Source of the DNA: Serratia entomophila
GTDB taxonomy: Bacteria; Pseudomonadota; Gammaproteobacteria; Enterobacterales; Enterobacteriaceae
NCBI RefSeq assembly: GCF_021462285.1
Contig: NZ_CP082787.1
Location: 1,116,001 to 1,180,000, forward strand
Reading direction: 5' to 3'
Length of the DNA: 64,000 bases
In this document: positions 36,066-46,602 of the stretch, piece after piece
Layout: each line of letters begins with the position of its first letter
Numbering within the stretch: position 1 is the stretch's first letter
Position numbers and translations under genes: made by a program
The notes under the pieces: generated by a model
Seen by the model: the letters and a program-made list of their open reading frames with translations, nothing else
Told to the model about the DNA's origin: nothing
Database searches by the model: none

Positions 36066-36198
36066 TTCCGGTTTTTTCCCGCATTTTCCCGTGTTTTGTT
36101 CGCTTGATTTTTTGCACATTCCGCAATCGATTTCCTTCGCGCGCCTTGAGACTGCCCCCCCTGAAATGGTATCGTTGAGCGTTTTCGCAATTTTATAA

Positions 36199-36870
<672 letters not shown>

Positions 36871-36891
36871 TCGATTTTTATCGCCGCACGT

Positions 36892-36923
36892 AACGCCAGG
36901 CTTTGAGCCTGGCGTTTTTTTTT
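36892..36923 (+). terminator. Intrinsic terminator after adk
   Basis: AACGCCAGGC and GCCTGGCGTT pair around TTTGA, followed by an uninterrupted run of T. Strong Rho-independent terminator 22 bp past the adk stop. Confidence 0.92.
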
Positions 36924-37037
36924 GCCTTTTTGCCGCCGAACTGTGATCGCCCCAGCTTGTCGCCGCGCCGGTCTTTAATAATCCGCGGAAAATGGCGTAT
37001 AACTGCCCGTATTTCCATCATCAGCAGAGAGCCGGGC

Positions 37038-38171
37038 ATGCTCAGACAGACCAATTTTCTGGCCGAGGCCACCGCGCGCCAAATCGTCCAACGGGCGATG
37101 GGCATCATCAGCCACTCCGTCAACGTGATGGACAGCAACGGCGTGATTATCGCCTCCGGCGATCCGCAGCGCCTGTTTCAACGCCACGAGGGCGCGGTGC
37201 TGGCGCTGGCCGAGAACCGGGTGGTGGAAATCGACAGCGTCACCGCCGAGCACCTGAAAGGCGTGCGGCCGGGCATCAACCTGCCGTTCAGCTTTCGCAA
37301 CCAGCGGGTCGGGGTGATAGGCATTTCCGGTGAGCCGGTCGAGGTGCGCGCCTACGCCGAACTGGTGAAAATGGCGGCGGAGCTGATGGTGGAACAGGCG
37401 GCGTTGCTGGAAAAGCATCAGTGGGAAAAACGCTACCGCGAAGAATTGGCGAACCAGTTGCTGCAGCCGCGGCCGGAATTGGCCTCTTTGGAGGCGATGG
37501 CGGCCTACCTGGGGTTGGATCTGCAGCAGCCGCGCATCGTCTGGATTGTCGAACTGCATGAGCCGCAGCCGCAGCTGTTGCGCGAGCTGCTGGCCGAGCT
37601 GGAGAGCGCCCAGCGCGAGGCGCTGATCGCCATCACCGGATTCAACGAAATGATCCTGCTGCGCCCGGCCTGCCTGGCGCAGGGAGAGTGGAACCTGCAG
37701 CAGGAGCGCCTGCAGGCGCAGCGGCTGCAAAGCCAGCTTAAACAGCGTTTTCGGGTACGCCTGATCGTCGGCGGTTTTTTTGCCGGCGAGCAGGGGGCTT
37801 ATCGTTCCAGCCTGACGGCGCGCGCCACCCAGGCGATGGCGCGCCGCCTGAAGCTGCGCCACGCCACGTTGTTCTACCATGATTACCCACTGCCGTCGTT
37901 GCTGTGCGATCTGGGGGATGACTGGCGCGCGCAGGAGCTGGGGCATCCCTGGCGGATATTGGCCGCGCAGGACGATAAAGGGGTATTGCGCGCTACCCTG
38001 CGGCATTATTTTTCGCAGAATTGTGATCAGACGCAGACCGCCGCGCAGCTGCACATTCACGTCAATACCCTGCGTTATCGCCTGCAGCGTATCGAGGCGA
38101 TTACCGGGCTTAAAATCAATCAGTTAACCGATGCCCTGCGGTTATATATCGGCATGCTGATGCACGTCTGA
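37038..38171 (+). CDS. Sugar-diacid (CdaR-type) transcriptional activator
   Basis: 377 aa. The N-terminal diacid-recognition domain (about 1-135; ...INVMD-like VNVMDSNGVIIASGDPQRL, and GVRPGINLPF) and the C-terminal PucR-type HTH (about 310-370; NCDQTQTAAQLHIHVNTLRYRL) match E. coli CdaR, which activates glucarate, galactarate and glycerate genes. The start at 37038 has AGAGAG upstream; an in-frame start at 36903 lies inside the adk terminator. It precedes a GntP permease and a glycerate kinase gene, its likely targets. Confidence 0.9.
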   Translation: MLRQTNFLAEATARQIVQRAMGIISHSVNVMDSNGVIIASGDPQRLFQRHEGAVLALAENRVVEIDSVTAEHLKGVRPGINLPFSFRNQRVGVIGISGEPVEVRAYAELVKMAAELMVEQAALLEKHQWEKRYREELANQLLQPRPELASLEAMAAYLGLDLQQPRIVWIVELHEPQPQLLRELLAELESAQREALIAITGFNEMILLRPACLAQGEWNLQQERLQAQRLQSQLKQRFRVRLIVGGFFAGEQGAYRSSLTARATQAMARRLKLRHATLFYHDYPLPSLLCDLGDDWRAQELGHPWRILAAQDDKGVLRATLRHYFSQNCDQTQTAAQLHIHVNTLRYRLQRIEAITGLKINQLTDALRLYIGMLMHV

Positions 38172-38289
38172 GTTGTGCCATCCCACAATTTTAACGCCCT
38201 TTTCACGCAGCGTTTTTGTTGCTTTCTCTCAGGTTAATGGCCGGCGGCCGGGATATGTTGCCAACACCACAACCACGGGGAAAACAACA

Positions 38290-39555
38290 ATGACAACCGT
38301 ATCCACTCTGGGGGCGCTGGTGGCGTTAATCGTCGCCATTGTCCTGATTTTACGCAAGGTTCCACCGGCCTACGGCATGATTGCCGGCGCACTGGCCGGC
38401 GGATTGTGCGGCGGCGCCGATCTGGTGCAGACCGTCACCTTGATGATCGGCGGCGCGCAGGGCATTACCAACGCCGTGATGCGCATTCTGGCGGCCGGGG
38501 TGCTGGCCGGGGTGCTGATCGAATCCGGCGCGGCGCATACCATCGCTGAAACTATCGTGCGCAAGGTTGGGGAAACCCGCGCGCTGCTGGCGCTGGCGGT
38601 GGCTACACTGATCCTGACGGCGGTGGGCGTGTTTATCGACGTGGCGGTGATCACCGTGGCGCCGATCGCATTGTCCATCGCGCAAAAGGCCGGCATCTCG
38701 CGGGCGGCTATCCTGCTGGCGATGATCGGCGGCGGTAAAGCGGGCAACGTGATGTCGCCCAACCCGAATACCATCGCCGCCGCCGATAATTTTCACGTGC
38801 CGCTGACCTCGGTGATGTTGGCCGGCATCATACCCGGCCTGTTCGGTCTGGCAGTGGCCTACCTGCTGGCCCGGCGTTTGAGCGGCAAGGGCGGCAAGGT
38901 GATGGCGGAAGAGCTGACTCAGCATGCCGAAGGCAGCCGCCCCGGTTTTGCTGCGGCGATCAGCGCGCCGCTGGTGGCGATCCTGCTGCTGTCGTTGCGG
39001 CCGATCGCCGGCATTGCTATCGATCCGTTGATCGCACTGCCGGCCGGCGGCCTGGCGGGGGCGTTGCTGATGGGGCGCATTCGCCAGTGCAATCAGTTTA
39101 TGGTGTCCGGCCTCAGCCGCATGGCGCCGGTCGCCATCATGCTGCTCGGCACCGGCACGCTGGCGGGCATCATCGCCAACTCGGCGCTGAAGGACGTGCT
39201 TATCGCCGGCCTGACGCACACCGGCCTGCCGGCCTGGCTGCTGGCGCCGTTGTCCGGCGCACTGATGTCGATGGCTACCGCCTCCACCACCGCCGGCACC
39301 GCGGTCGCCTCCGGCGTATTCAGCAGCACCTTGCTGGAGCTGGGCGTCAGCGGGCTGGCCGGCGCGGCGATGATCCATGCCGGGGCGACCGTGCTGGATC
39401 ACCTGCCGCACGGCAGTTTTTTCCATGCGACCGGCGGCAGCGTCAATATGGCGGTGCACCAACGTCTGAAACTGTTGCCGTATGAAACGCTGGTGGGCTT
39501 CAGCATTGCGGCGGTCTCGGCGCTGATGTTTGGCGTATTTAACCTGGCAGGATAA
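38290..39555 (+). CDS. GntP-family glycerate/gluconate-type permease
   Basis: 421-aa membrane transporter of the GntP family with about 12 hydrophobic segments, including MIAGALAGGLCGGADLVQTV and MIGGGKAGNVMSPNPNT, which are family motifs. I take the ATG at 38290 (upstream AACAACA, weak ribosome site) because the frame before it is not protein-like. Located between a CdaR-type regulator and a glycerate kinase gene (6 or 9 bp away), so D-glycerate is the likely substrate; other sugar acids are possible. Confidence 0.88.
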   Translation: MTTVSTLGALVALIVAIVLILRKVPPAYGMIAGALAGGLCGGADLVQTVTLMIGGAQGITNAVMRILAAGVLAGVLIESGAAHTIAETIVRKVGETRALLALAVATLILTAVGVFIDVAVITVAPIALSIAQKAGISRAAILLAMIGGGKAGNVMSPNPNTIAAADNFHVPLTSVMLAGIIPGLFGLAVAYLLARRLSGKGGKVMAEELTQHAEGSRPGFAAAISAPLVAILLLSLRPIAGIAIDPLIALPAGGLAGALLMGRIRQCNQFMVSGLSRMAPVAIMLLGTGTLAGIIANSALKDVLIAGLTHTGLPAWLLAPLSGALMSMATASTTAGTAVASGVFSSTLLELGVSGLAGAAMIHAGATVLDHLPHGSFFHATGGSVNMAVHQRLKLLPYETLVGFSIAAVSALMFGVFNLAG

Positions 39556-39564
39556 GGAATAGTG

Positions 39565-40713
39565 ATGAAAACGCTGAAGAAAGTGGTCATAGCCCCGGAT
39601 TCCTTCAAGGAAAGCCTGAGTGCGCTGGCGGTGGCCGATGCGATCGAGCGGGGCTTCAGCCAGATATTTCCGCAGGTACAGTATGTAAAGCTGCCGATGG
39701 CGGATGGCGGCGAGGGCACGGTGGATTCAATGGTAGCGGCCACCCGGGGTGAGATCGTTCACGTTGAGGTTACCGGGCCGTTGGGCAAACCGGTGCAGGC
39801 GTTTTATGGCCTGCTGGGCGATGGGGTAACTGCGGTGATTGAAATGGCCGCCGCTTCCGGCCTGCATTTGGCGCCGCACGGCCGGCGTGACCCGCGCATC
39901 ACCACCAGCTACGGCACCGGCGAGCTGATGCTGGCGGCGCTGGATCGCGGCGTGAAGGCCATCATTCTCGGCATCGGCGGCAGCGCCACCAACGACGGCG
40001 GCGCCGGCATGATGCAGGCGCTGGGGGCGGGGCTGCTGGATGAGCGCGGCCAGCCACTGCCGCCGGGGGGCGCCGCGCTGGCACGGCTGGCGCAGATCGA
40101 TCTTTCCGGTTTGGATCCGCGCCTGCGGCGGCTGAGCATCACCGCCGCCTGCGATGTCGATAACCCGCTGTGCGGTGACAGGGGCGCATCGGCGGTGTTT
40201 GGCCCGCAGAAAGGCGCCACGCCGCAGATGGTGGCGCAGCTTGATGCGGCGCTGCAACATTACGGTGCCTTGCTGGAAGGCATTACCGGCCGCGAGATCG
40301 TTAACCAGCCGGGGGCCGGCGCGGCCGGCGGGATGGGGGCCGCGCTGCTCGGCATGCTCGATGCCCGGCTGCGGCCGGGGATCGAAATCGTGATTGAAAC
40401 CCTGCGGCTGGAAGAGGCGGTGCGCGACGCCGATCTGGTGATCACCGGCGAGGGGCGGCTGGACAGCCAGTCGATCCACGGCAAGACGCCGATCGGCGTG
40501 GCGCGGGTGGCCAAACGCTATGGTTTGCCGGTGGTCGCTATCGCCGGCAGCCTGGCGCCGGACTATCAGGTGGTGCACCAACACGGCATCGACGCCGCAT
40601 TTTCCGTGCTGGACCGCATCGTCACGCTGGACGAAGCGCTGATGGAGGCGGCGCACAATCTGGAGGTGACGGCGCGTAACCTGGCGGCGGTGTGGCGACT
40701 GGCGCAAAGCTGA
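39565..40713 (+). CDS. Glycerate kinase (GlxK/GarK family)
   Basis: 382 aa. Phosphorylates glycerate to a phosphoglycerate. The N-terminal VVIAPDSFKESLSA, MADGGEGTVD, GGSATNDGGAGM and ITGEGRLDSQS are the family landmarks. The ATG at 39565 is favoured over the GTG at 39562 because AAGGAA lies 5 bases upstream. Completes the regulator-permease-kinase operon. GlxK and GarK are too alike to separate by eye. Confidence 0.93.
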   Translation: MKTLKKVVIAPDSFKESLSALAVADAIERGFSQIFPQVQYVKLPMADGGEGTVDSMVAATRGEIVHVEVTGPLGKPVQAFYGLLGDGVTAVIEMAAASGLHLAPHGRRDPRITTSYGTGELMLAALDRGVKAIILGIGGSATNDGGAGMMQALGAGLLDERGQPLPPGGAALARLAQIDLSGLDPRLRRLSITAACDVDNPLCGDRGASAVFGPQKGATPQMVAQLDAALQHYGALLEGITGREIVNQPGAGAAGGMGAALLGMLDARLRPGIEIVIETLRLEEAVRDADLVITGEGRLDSQSIHGKTPIGVARVAKRYGLPVVAIAGSLAPDYQVVHQHGIDAAFSVLDRIVTLDEALMEAAHNLEVTARNLAAVWRLAQS

Positions 40714-40757
40714 GGAAAAATGGCGCCCTCATGGGCGACGCCTGTTGCTGTTATCGG

Positions 40758-40829
40758 TTCCGGCCAAGGACTTTTCCGTTACAATAGCCCGCATTAATGG
40801 CTGCTGACACCCCGACCCAGAACGGGGTG
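40758..40829 (+). promoter_or_regulatory. Probable hemH promoter and leader hairpin
   Basis: A -10 TACAAT at 40780-40785 has a weak -35 TTCCGG at 40758-40763 (16-bp spacer). The leader then has CACCCCG (40808-40814) paired with CGGGGTG (40823-40829). This gives hemH its own promoter although the glycerate operon reads into it. Confidence 0.45.
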
Positions 40830-40859
40830 CCGGCCGGAAAGGAAACGAGGGGGACTGAG

Positions 40860-41822
40860 ATGAAGCAAGAGAAACACGGAGTATTGCTGGTGAACCTGGG
40901 CACGCCAGACGCTCCGACCTCATCGGCGGTAAAACGCTATCTGAAAGAATTCCTCAGTGACGAACGCGTGGTCGATACCTCACCGCTGCTGTGGTGGCCG
41001 ATTCTCAACGGCGCTATCTTGCCGATCCGTTCGCCGCGCGTCGCCAAGCTGTACCAGTCGGTGTGGATGGAGGAAGGCTCGCCGCTGCTGGTTTATAGCC
41101 GGCGCCAACAGCGTGCGCTGGCCGCGCGCATGCCGAACACCCCGGTAGAGCTGGGCATGAGCTACGGTTCGCCGAGCCTGGCGGAAGCCATCGACAAGCT
41201 GCTGGCGCAGGGCGTGACCAACCTGGTGGTGCTGCCGCTGTATCCGCAATACTCCTGTTCGACCAGCGCGGCGGTATGGGACGGGGTGGCGCGCGTGCTC
41301 AAGGGCTACCGCCGTTTGCCGTCGATCGGGTTTATCCGCGATTACGCCGAACACCCGGCCTACATCGCCGCGCTGCAGCAAAGCGTCGAGCGGTCGTTCG
41401 CCGAGCATGGTCAGCCGGATAGGCTGGTGCTGTCATTCCACGGTATTCCCAAGCGTTATGCGCGGCTGGGGGACGATTACCCGCAGCGCTGCGAAGATAC
41501 GCTGCGTGCGTTGACCGCCACGCTGCCGCTGTCGCCGGATCGGGTGATGATGACCTATCAGTCGCGCTTCGGCCGCGAACCCTGGCTGACCCCTTACACC
41601 GACGAAACCTTGAAGGGCCTGCCGGCGCAAGGGATTAAGCATATCCAGCTGATTTGCCCCGGCTTCTCGGCGGACTGCCTGGAGACGCTGGAGGAGATCA
41701 AAGAGCAGAACCGCGAGATCTTCCTCGAGGCGGGCGGCGAGAAGTTTGAGTATATTTCTGCGTTGAACGACGAGCCTGCGCACATCGATATGATGCAGCA
41801 GTTGGTGGCGCAGCGTTTCTAA
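40860..41822 (+). CDS. hemH: Ferrochelatase
   Basis: Inserts ferrous iron into protoporphyrin IX, the last step of heme synthesis, at the inner membrane. 320 aa, as in E. coli. Key segments: [30 protein letters not shown] (catalytic His) and [15 protein letters not shown]. Start at 40860 is preceded by GAGGGGG. The upstream in-frame start at 40797 lies in the promoter and leader. Confidence 0.97.
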   Translation: MKQEKHGVLLVNLGTPDAPTSSAVKRYLKEFLSDERVVDTSPLLWWPILNGAILPIRSPRVAKLYQSVWMEEGSPLLVYSRRQQRALAARMPNTPVELGMSYGSPSLAEAIDKLLAQGVTNLVVLPLYPQYSCSTSAAVWDGVARVLKGYRRLPSIGFIRDYAEHPAYIAALQQSVERSFAEHGQPDRLVLSFHGIPKRYARLGDDYPQRCEDTLRALTATLPLSPDRVMMTYQSRFGREPWLTPYTDETLKGLPAQGIKHIQLICPGFSADCLETLEEIKEQNREIFLEAGGEKFEYISALNDEPAHIDMMQQLVAQRF

Positions 41823-41857
41823 TCATCAACAATCTGTATAATTGCATTAATCATCAT

Positions 41858-41890
41858 CAGGCAGGAATGTGTTAACATTCTCTGCCTGTT
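41858..41890 (+). terminator. Possible terminator hairpin between hemH and gsk
   Basis: CAGGCAG-GAATGT pairs with ACATTC-(T)-CTGCCTG around a GTTA loop; 13 bp with one bulge. Only TT follows directly. It may terminate hemH or structure the gsk leader. Confidence 0.5.
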
Positions 41891-41912
41891 AACTGCCACA
41901 ACCGCCAATCAC

Positions 41913-43217
41913 ATGAAATTTCCTGGTAAACGCAAGTCCAAGCACTATTTTCCGGTGAACGCCCGCGATCCGCTCCTGCAGCAGACGCAGCCTGAAAATG
42001 AGGCCAGCACCTCTTATATCGTCGGTATCGACCAGACGCTGGTGGATATTGAAGCCAAAGTGGACGATGCCTTTGTCGAACGCTACGGCCTGAGCCTTGG
42101 GCATTCGCTGGTGATTGAAGACGACGTCGCCGAGGCGCTGTATCAGGAACTGACTGAAAACAATCTGATCGCCCATCAGTTTGCCGGCGGCACCATCGGC
42201 AATACCCTGCACAACTATTCGGTGCTGGCGGATGACCGTTCGATCCTGCTTGGCGTGATGTGCAGCAATGTCAAAATCGGCAGCTACGCCTACCGCTACC
42301 TGTGCAATACCTCCAGCCGCACCGATCTCAACTACCTGCAGGCGGTGGACGGGGCGATAGGCCGCTGCTTCACGCTGATTAGCGAAAGCGGCGAACGCAC
42401 CTTCGCCATCAGCCCGGGGCAGATGAACCAGCTGCGGCCGGAAAGCGTGCCGGAAGAGGTGATTGCCGGCGCCTCGGCGCTGGTGTTGACCTCCTATCTG
42501 GTGCGCTGCAAGGAAGGGGAGCCGATGCGGGAAGCCACCATGCAGGCGATAGCCTACGCCAAAAAGCACGACGTGCCGGTGGTGTTGACGCTGGGCACCA
42601 AATACGTGATCGCCGACAACCCGCAGTGGTGGCGCGACTTTCTGCAGCAGCACGTGTCGATTCTGGCGATGAACGAAGACGAAGCGCTGGAGCTGACCGG
42701 GCTGAGCGATCCGCTGACCGCCTCGGATATGGCGCTGGACTGGGTGGATCTGGTGCTGTGCACCGCCGGGCCGAGCGGCCTGTACATGGCGGGCTACACC
42801 GAAGAGGCCAACAGGCGTGAAACCCAGCACCCGTTGCTGCCGGGGCATATCGCCGAATTCAACCGCTACGAGTTCAGCCGCGCGATGCGCCGCGAAAGCT
42901 GCGAAAATCCGTTCCGCGTTTATTCGCATATTGCCCCTTACATGGGCGGCCCGGAAAAGATCATGAATACCAACGGCGCCGGTGACGGCGCGCTGTCGGC
43001 GCTGCTGCACGATATCGCCGCCAACGGCTTCCACCGTAACAACGTGCCGAACTCCAGCAAGCACGTGCGCAGCTATCTGACCTATTCTTCACTGGCGCAG
43101 GTGTGCAAATACGCCAACCGCGTCAGCTACCAGGTGCTGAACCAGCATTCGCCGCGCCTGACGCGCGGGCTGCCGGAACGGGAAGACAGCCTGGAAGAGT
43201 CTTACTGGGAACGATAA
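41913..43217 (+). CDS. gsk: Inosine-guanosine kinase
   Basis: 434-aa PfkB-family nucleoside kinase that salvages guanosine and inosine to GMP and IMP. N-terminal MKFPGKRKSKHYFPVNARDP matches E. coli Gsk; the catalytic motif NTNGAGDGALSAL lies near residues 350-362. Next to hemH as in E. coli. Confidence 0.97.
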   Translation: MKFPGKRKSKHYFPVNARDPLLQQTQPENEASTSYIVGIDQTLVDIEAKVDDAFVERYGLSLGHSLVIEDDVAEALYQELTENNLIAHQFAGGTIGNTLHNYSVLADDRSILLGVMCSNVKIGSYAYRYLCNTSSRTDLNYLQAVDGAIGRCFTLISESGERTFAISPGQMNQLRPESVPEEVIAGASALVLTSYLVRCKEGEPMREATMQAIAYAKKHDVPVVLTLGTKYVIADNPQWWRDFLQQHVSILAMNEDEALELTGLSDPLTASDMALDWVDLVLCTAGPSGLYMAGYTEEANRRETQHPLLPGHIAEFNRYEFSRAMRRESCENPFRVYSHIAPYMGGPEKIMNTNGAGDGALSALLHDIAANGFHRNNVPNSSKHVRSYLTYSSLAQVCKYANRVSYQVLNQHSPRLTRGLPEREDSLEESYWER

Positions 43218-43222
43218 AAGCA

Positions 43223-43249
43223 AAAGGTCCGGCAAGCCGGACCTTTTTT
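43223..43249 (+). terminator. Intrinsic terminator between gsk and ybaL
   Basis: AAAGGTCCGG and CCGGACCTTT pair around CAAG, followed by T residues. It sits between convergent genes and can serve both strands. Confidence 0.9.
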
Positions 43250-43265
43250 ACTATTGATTGCCGCT

Positions 43266-44957
43266 TCAGATCGGGCAGCCGCCCAGCTTCTCTTCTTCGC
43301 TCAGCGTATCCAGCTTAAGGATGTTCAGCATGCTGTTGGCGATCTCCCGTTCGCCCATCACCACCTGATCGGCGCCGCGATCGGAAATGTAAGACACTTC
43401 GTCATCGTAGTGCGCACGGGCGATAATCTCGATGTTCGGCCGTTTGCTGCGCGCCGAGGCGACGATCTCACCGGCCTCATAGCCGTTCGGGATGGTGAGC
43501 AGCAGCCAGCGCGCGCAGTCGAGCCGCGCCAGATCCATCACTTCCGGATTGGCGGCGTTGCCGTATACCGCCTTGATGCCCTGTTCGCGCAGCGCCTCAA
43601 CGCGCGGGCGGGAGTTTTCAATCACCACCAGCGGAATGCCGGCCTCGGCCAGCTTGCCGCCCAGCAGGCTGCCGACGCGGCCATAGCCGACCACCAGCGC
43701 ATGGTTGCACATGTCGACCGGAATCTGCTTCTCTTCCTCCACCGCTTCTTCGAGGATCTGATCCTCCATGGTTTCGGTCTTGGCCAGATAGCGTTCCAGC
43801 AGGGTGAACAGCAGCGGGTTGAGCATAATCGACAAAATGGCGCCGGCCAGCACCAGATTGCGGCCGTGTTCCGACATCATGCCCAGCGAAATGCCCAATC
43901 CGGCCAGAATAAAGGCGAACTCGCCGATTTGCGCCAGGCTGGCGGAGATGGTCAGCGCGGTGCGTTTGGAGTGGCCGAACATCTTCACCAGCAAGAAGGC
44001 GGCGGCGGACTTGCCGAACACGATGATCGCCAGCGTCGCCAGCACCGCCAGCGGTTCGTTGATCAGGATCAGCGGATCAAACAGCATGCCGACCGAGACG
44101 AAGAACAGCACCGCGAAGGCGTCGCGCAGCGGCAGCGTATCGTGGGCCGCGCGGTGGCTCAGTTCGGATTCATTCAGCACCATGCCGGCGAAGAACGCGC
44201 CCAGGGCGAAGGAGACGTCGAACAGCTTCACCGCGCCGTAGGCGATGCCGAGCGCCAGCGCCAGCACCGCCAGGGTGAACAGCTCGCGCGAACCGGTACT
44301 GGCGGTTTTCGACAGGATCCAGGGCACCAGGCGGCGGCCGACCACGATCATCAACGCGATGAAGGCGATGACCTTGCCAATGGTGAGCGCCAGCTCCATC
44401 AACAGCTGGCCGCTGCTGGCGTTGTCGTTGCCCAGCATGTTGCCGAAGGCCGGCAGCAGCACCAGCGTCAGCACCATCGCCAAATCTTCGACTATCAGCC
44501 AGCCGATGGCGATTTGCCCGCGCTGGCTGTCTATCAGCTGCCGTTCCTCCAGTGCGCGCAGCAGCACTACGGTGCTGGCGGTGGACAGGCAGAGGCCGAA
44601 CACCAGGCCGGAGATCAGATCCCATCCGAGCAGCTTCGACAGCCCCATGCCGAGCAGGGTGGCGACGGCAATCTGCGCCACGGCGCCGGGAATGGCGATG
44701 GATTTTACCGCGAGGAGGTCTTTAAGAGAGAAATGCAGGCCAACACCGAACATCAACAGGATCACACCGATTTCCGCCAGTTCCGGCGCCAGTGAGGTGT
44801 CGGCGACAAAACCGGGGGTAAACGGGCCGGCGAGCACGCCTGCGGCCAGATACCCCACCAGTGGGGAGATGCGCAGGCGATTCGCCAGCATACCGAGGAG
44901 GAAGGCGAGTACTAACCCTCCGACAATGGTGGTGATCAGCGGTGTTGAATTATGCAT
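43266..44957 (-). CDS. ybaL: CPA2-type cation/proton antiporter YbaL
   Basis: 563-aa KefB/C-like transporter. The N-terminal half has about 12 membrane segments (LAFLLGMLANRLRISPLVGYL; LMFGVGLHFSLKDL). The cytoplasmic TrkA-N/RCK domain (about 420-540) carries ALVVGYGRVGSLLG, an NAD-type binding loop. A role in K+ or H+ exchange follows from the family; its ligand is not known. Conserved position between gsk and fsr. Confidence 0.93.
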   Translation of the reverse strand: MHNSTPLITTIVGGLVLAFLLGMLANRLRISPLVGYLAAGVLAGPFTPGFVADTSLAPELAEIGVILLMFGVGLHFSLKDLLAVKSIAIPGAVAQIAVATLLGMGLSKLLGWDLISGLVFGLCLSTASTVVLLRALEERQLIDSQRGQIAIGWLIVEDLAMVLTLVLLPAFGNMLGNDNASSGQLLMELALTIGKVIAFIALMIVVGRRLVPWILSKTASTGSRELFTLAVLALALGIAYGAVKLFDVSFALGAFFAGMVLNESELSHRAAHDTLPLRDAFAVLFFVSVGMLFDPLILINEPLAVLATLAIIVFGKSAAAFLLVKMFGHSKRTALTISASLAQIGEFAFILAGLGISLGMMSEHGRNLVLAGAILSIMLNPLLFTLLERYLAKTETMEDQILEEAVEEEKQIPVDMCNHALVVGYGRVGSLLGGKLAEAGIPLVVIENSRPRVEALREQGIKAVYGNAANPEVMDLARLDCARWLLLTIPNGYEAGEIVASARSKRPNIEIIARAHYDDEVSYISDRGADQVVMGEREIANSMLNILKLDTLSEEEKLGGCPI

Positions 44958-45121
44958 CCAGACTCCTTCTAGCTATGCATCGCGGCAGGGAGAAAACGCA
45001 ACCAAGTTACGAAAAGATACATTTAGTTTATTGCATTTGTTCGCGCCTTGCTTGGCTAAATTGGCCTTTTTTGCGAAAAAGCAGAGGATTTCACTTTGAT
45101 GGGGTCAATAAGGAGATTTAC

Positions 45122-45154
45122 CACCAGATAACGCAAATAACATTGATTTATCTG
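45122..45154. repeat. Inverted repeat upstream of ybaL
   Basis: ACCAGATAA and TTATCTGGT, 9-bp perfect arms around a 15-base AT-rich spacer, lie in the 245-bp gap between ybaL and the fsr 3' end, next to the fsr terminator. Could be an operator or a second hairpin. Confidence 0.4.
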
Positions 45155-45162
45155 GTAGATAA

Positions 45163-45190
45163 CCCGGGTGAATAATGAATTTCACCCGGG
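45163..45190 (-). terminator. Terminator hairpin after fsr
   Basis: CCCGGGTG and CACCCGGG pair around a 12-base AT-rich loop, 13 bp past the fsr stop on the minus strand. The T tract is poor. Confidence 0.55.
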
Positions 45191-45202
45191 CAAGCGGCAG
45201 GG

Positions 45203-46423
45203 TTATTGCGCTTTATGATCCATATTAGGCAGTAACGCGGTGATAATGCCGATTAACGGCAGGAAAGCACAGATTTGGTAGACCAGTTCGATACTGGTTA
45301 AATCTGCGACATAACCAAGAACCGCCGCACCTAACCCGCCCATACCGAAAGCAAAACCGAAGAATAAACCGGAAACCATGCCGACTTTTCCCGGGATCAG
45401 CTCCTGTGCATAGACCAGGATCGCCGAGAACGCTGAGGCAAGGATAACCCCAATGATCACCGTCAGAATGCCGGTCCAATAGAGCGATGCGTAGGGTAAA
45501 ACAAGCGTAAAGGGTGCCGCACCGAGAATTGAACCCCAAATAACATATTTACGCCCAATCTTGTCGCCGATAGGCCCGCCAATAATGGTGCCGGCCGCAA
45601 CGGCGAACAGGAAGGCGAACAAATGCAGTTGGGCATTCTGCACCGAAACGCCGAACTTATGCATCAGATAAAAGGTGTAATAGCTGCTGATGCTGGCCAA
45701 GTAGAAGTATTTGGAGAAAATCAGCACCAGCAGAATGCCCAGCGAGTAGGCGATCGTGCGTTTTGGCAGCGTTTTCAAGGCGGAAGCGCTTTTAGGCTGG
45801 CTTTTCGCCGCCCGGTGCTGTTGCTGATACCACTTACTGACCTGCAGCAGCACGACTATCGCCAGCAGCGCCGCCAGCGAGAACCAGGCGACGTTGCCCT
45901 TGCCGTAGGGGGCGATGATCAGCGCCGCCAGCAACGGCCCGAGCGAGCTGCCGAAGTTGCCGCCGACCTGGAACAGCGACTGCGCCAGGCCGTGCCGCCC
46001 GCCGGAGGCCATGCGCGCCACGCGGGAAGATTCCGGGTGGAACACCGAAGAGCCGGTGCCGACCAGCGCCGCGGCCAGCAGTACCAGCGGGAAGGTGTTG
46101 GCGACCGACAGCAACAGCAGGCCGGACAGGGTAAAGCCCATGCCGATCGGCAATGAATAGGGCTGCGGATGTTTATCCGTGTAATAGCCGATCAGCGGCT
46201 GCAATAAGGATGCGGTCAGCTGATAGGTGAGGGTAATCATGCCGATCTGCACAAAGCTGAGGTGGAAATCGGCGCGCAGGATCGGGTAAATCGCCAGGAT
46301 CAGCGACTGAATCATATCGTTAAGCAGGTGAGATACGCTGATGGCGCCAAGGATGGAGAAAGCGGTGCCTTTCACCGCGCTGCCCTTGGCCGGCGGCACG
46401 GCGCTTTGGCTACTGTCGGTCAT
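45203..46423 (-). CDS. fsr: Fosmidomycin efflux transporter Fsr
   Basis: 406-aa major-facilitator drug exporter, the same length as E. coli Fsr. Motifs shared with it include ILGAISVSHLLNDMIQSLIL, SSVFHPESSRVARMASGG and SSYYTFYLMHKFG. Start set at 46423 (MTDSSQ); the longer frame from 46483 adds a 20-residue polar tail without support. About 12 hydrophobic segments. Between ybaL and ushA as in E. coli. Confidence 0.95.
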   Translation of the reverse strand: MTDSSQSAVPPAKGSAVKGTAFSILGAISVSHLLNDMIQSLILAIYPILRADFHLSFVQIGMITLTYQLTASLLQPLIGYYTDKHPQPYSLPIGMGFTLSGLLLLSVANTFPLVLLAAALVGTGSSVFHPESSRVARMASGGRHGLAQSLFQVGGNFGSSLGPLLAALIIAPYGKGNVAWFSLAALLAIVVLLQVSKWYQQQHRAAKSQPKSASALKTLPKRTIAYSLGILLVLIFSKYFYLASISSYYTFYLMHKFGVSVQNAQLHLFAFLFAVAAGTIIGGPIGDKIGRKYVIWGSILGAAPFTLVLPYASLYWTGILTVIIGVILASAFSAILVYAQELIPGKVGMVSGLFFGFAFGMGGLGAAVLGYVADLTSIELVYQICAFLPLIGIITALLPNMDHKAQ

Positions 46424-46602
46424 ATTATTATTAGCCTGATAAGTTGTTGAGTACAGAGTTGATATCTTAGGCAGCTTGCTCAATTTTTACCATATCTGAA
46501 ATAATCTGACTCACATCGCAAAAATTTGAAATCAGATGTCATTGATTCGCGCTACAATTTCGGCCACATCAAAAAAGTCACTTAATTACATGGAGATCCG
46601 CC

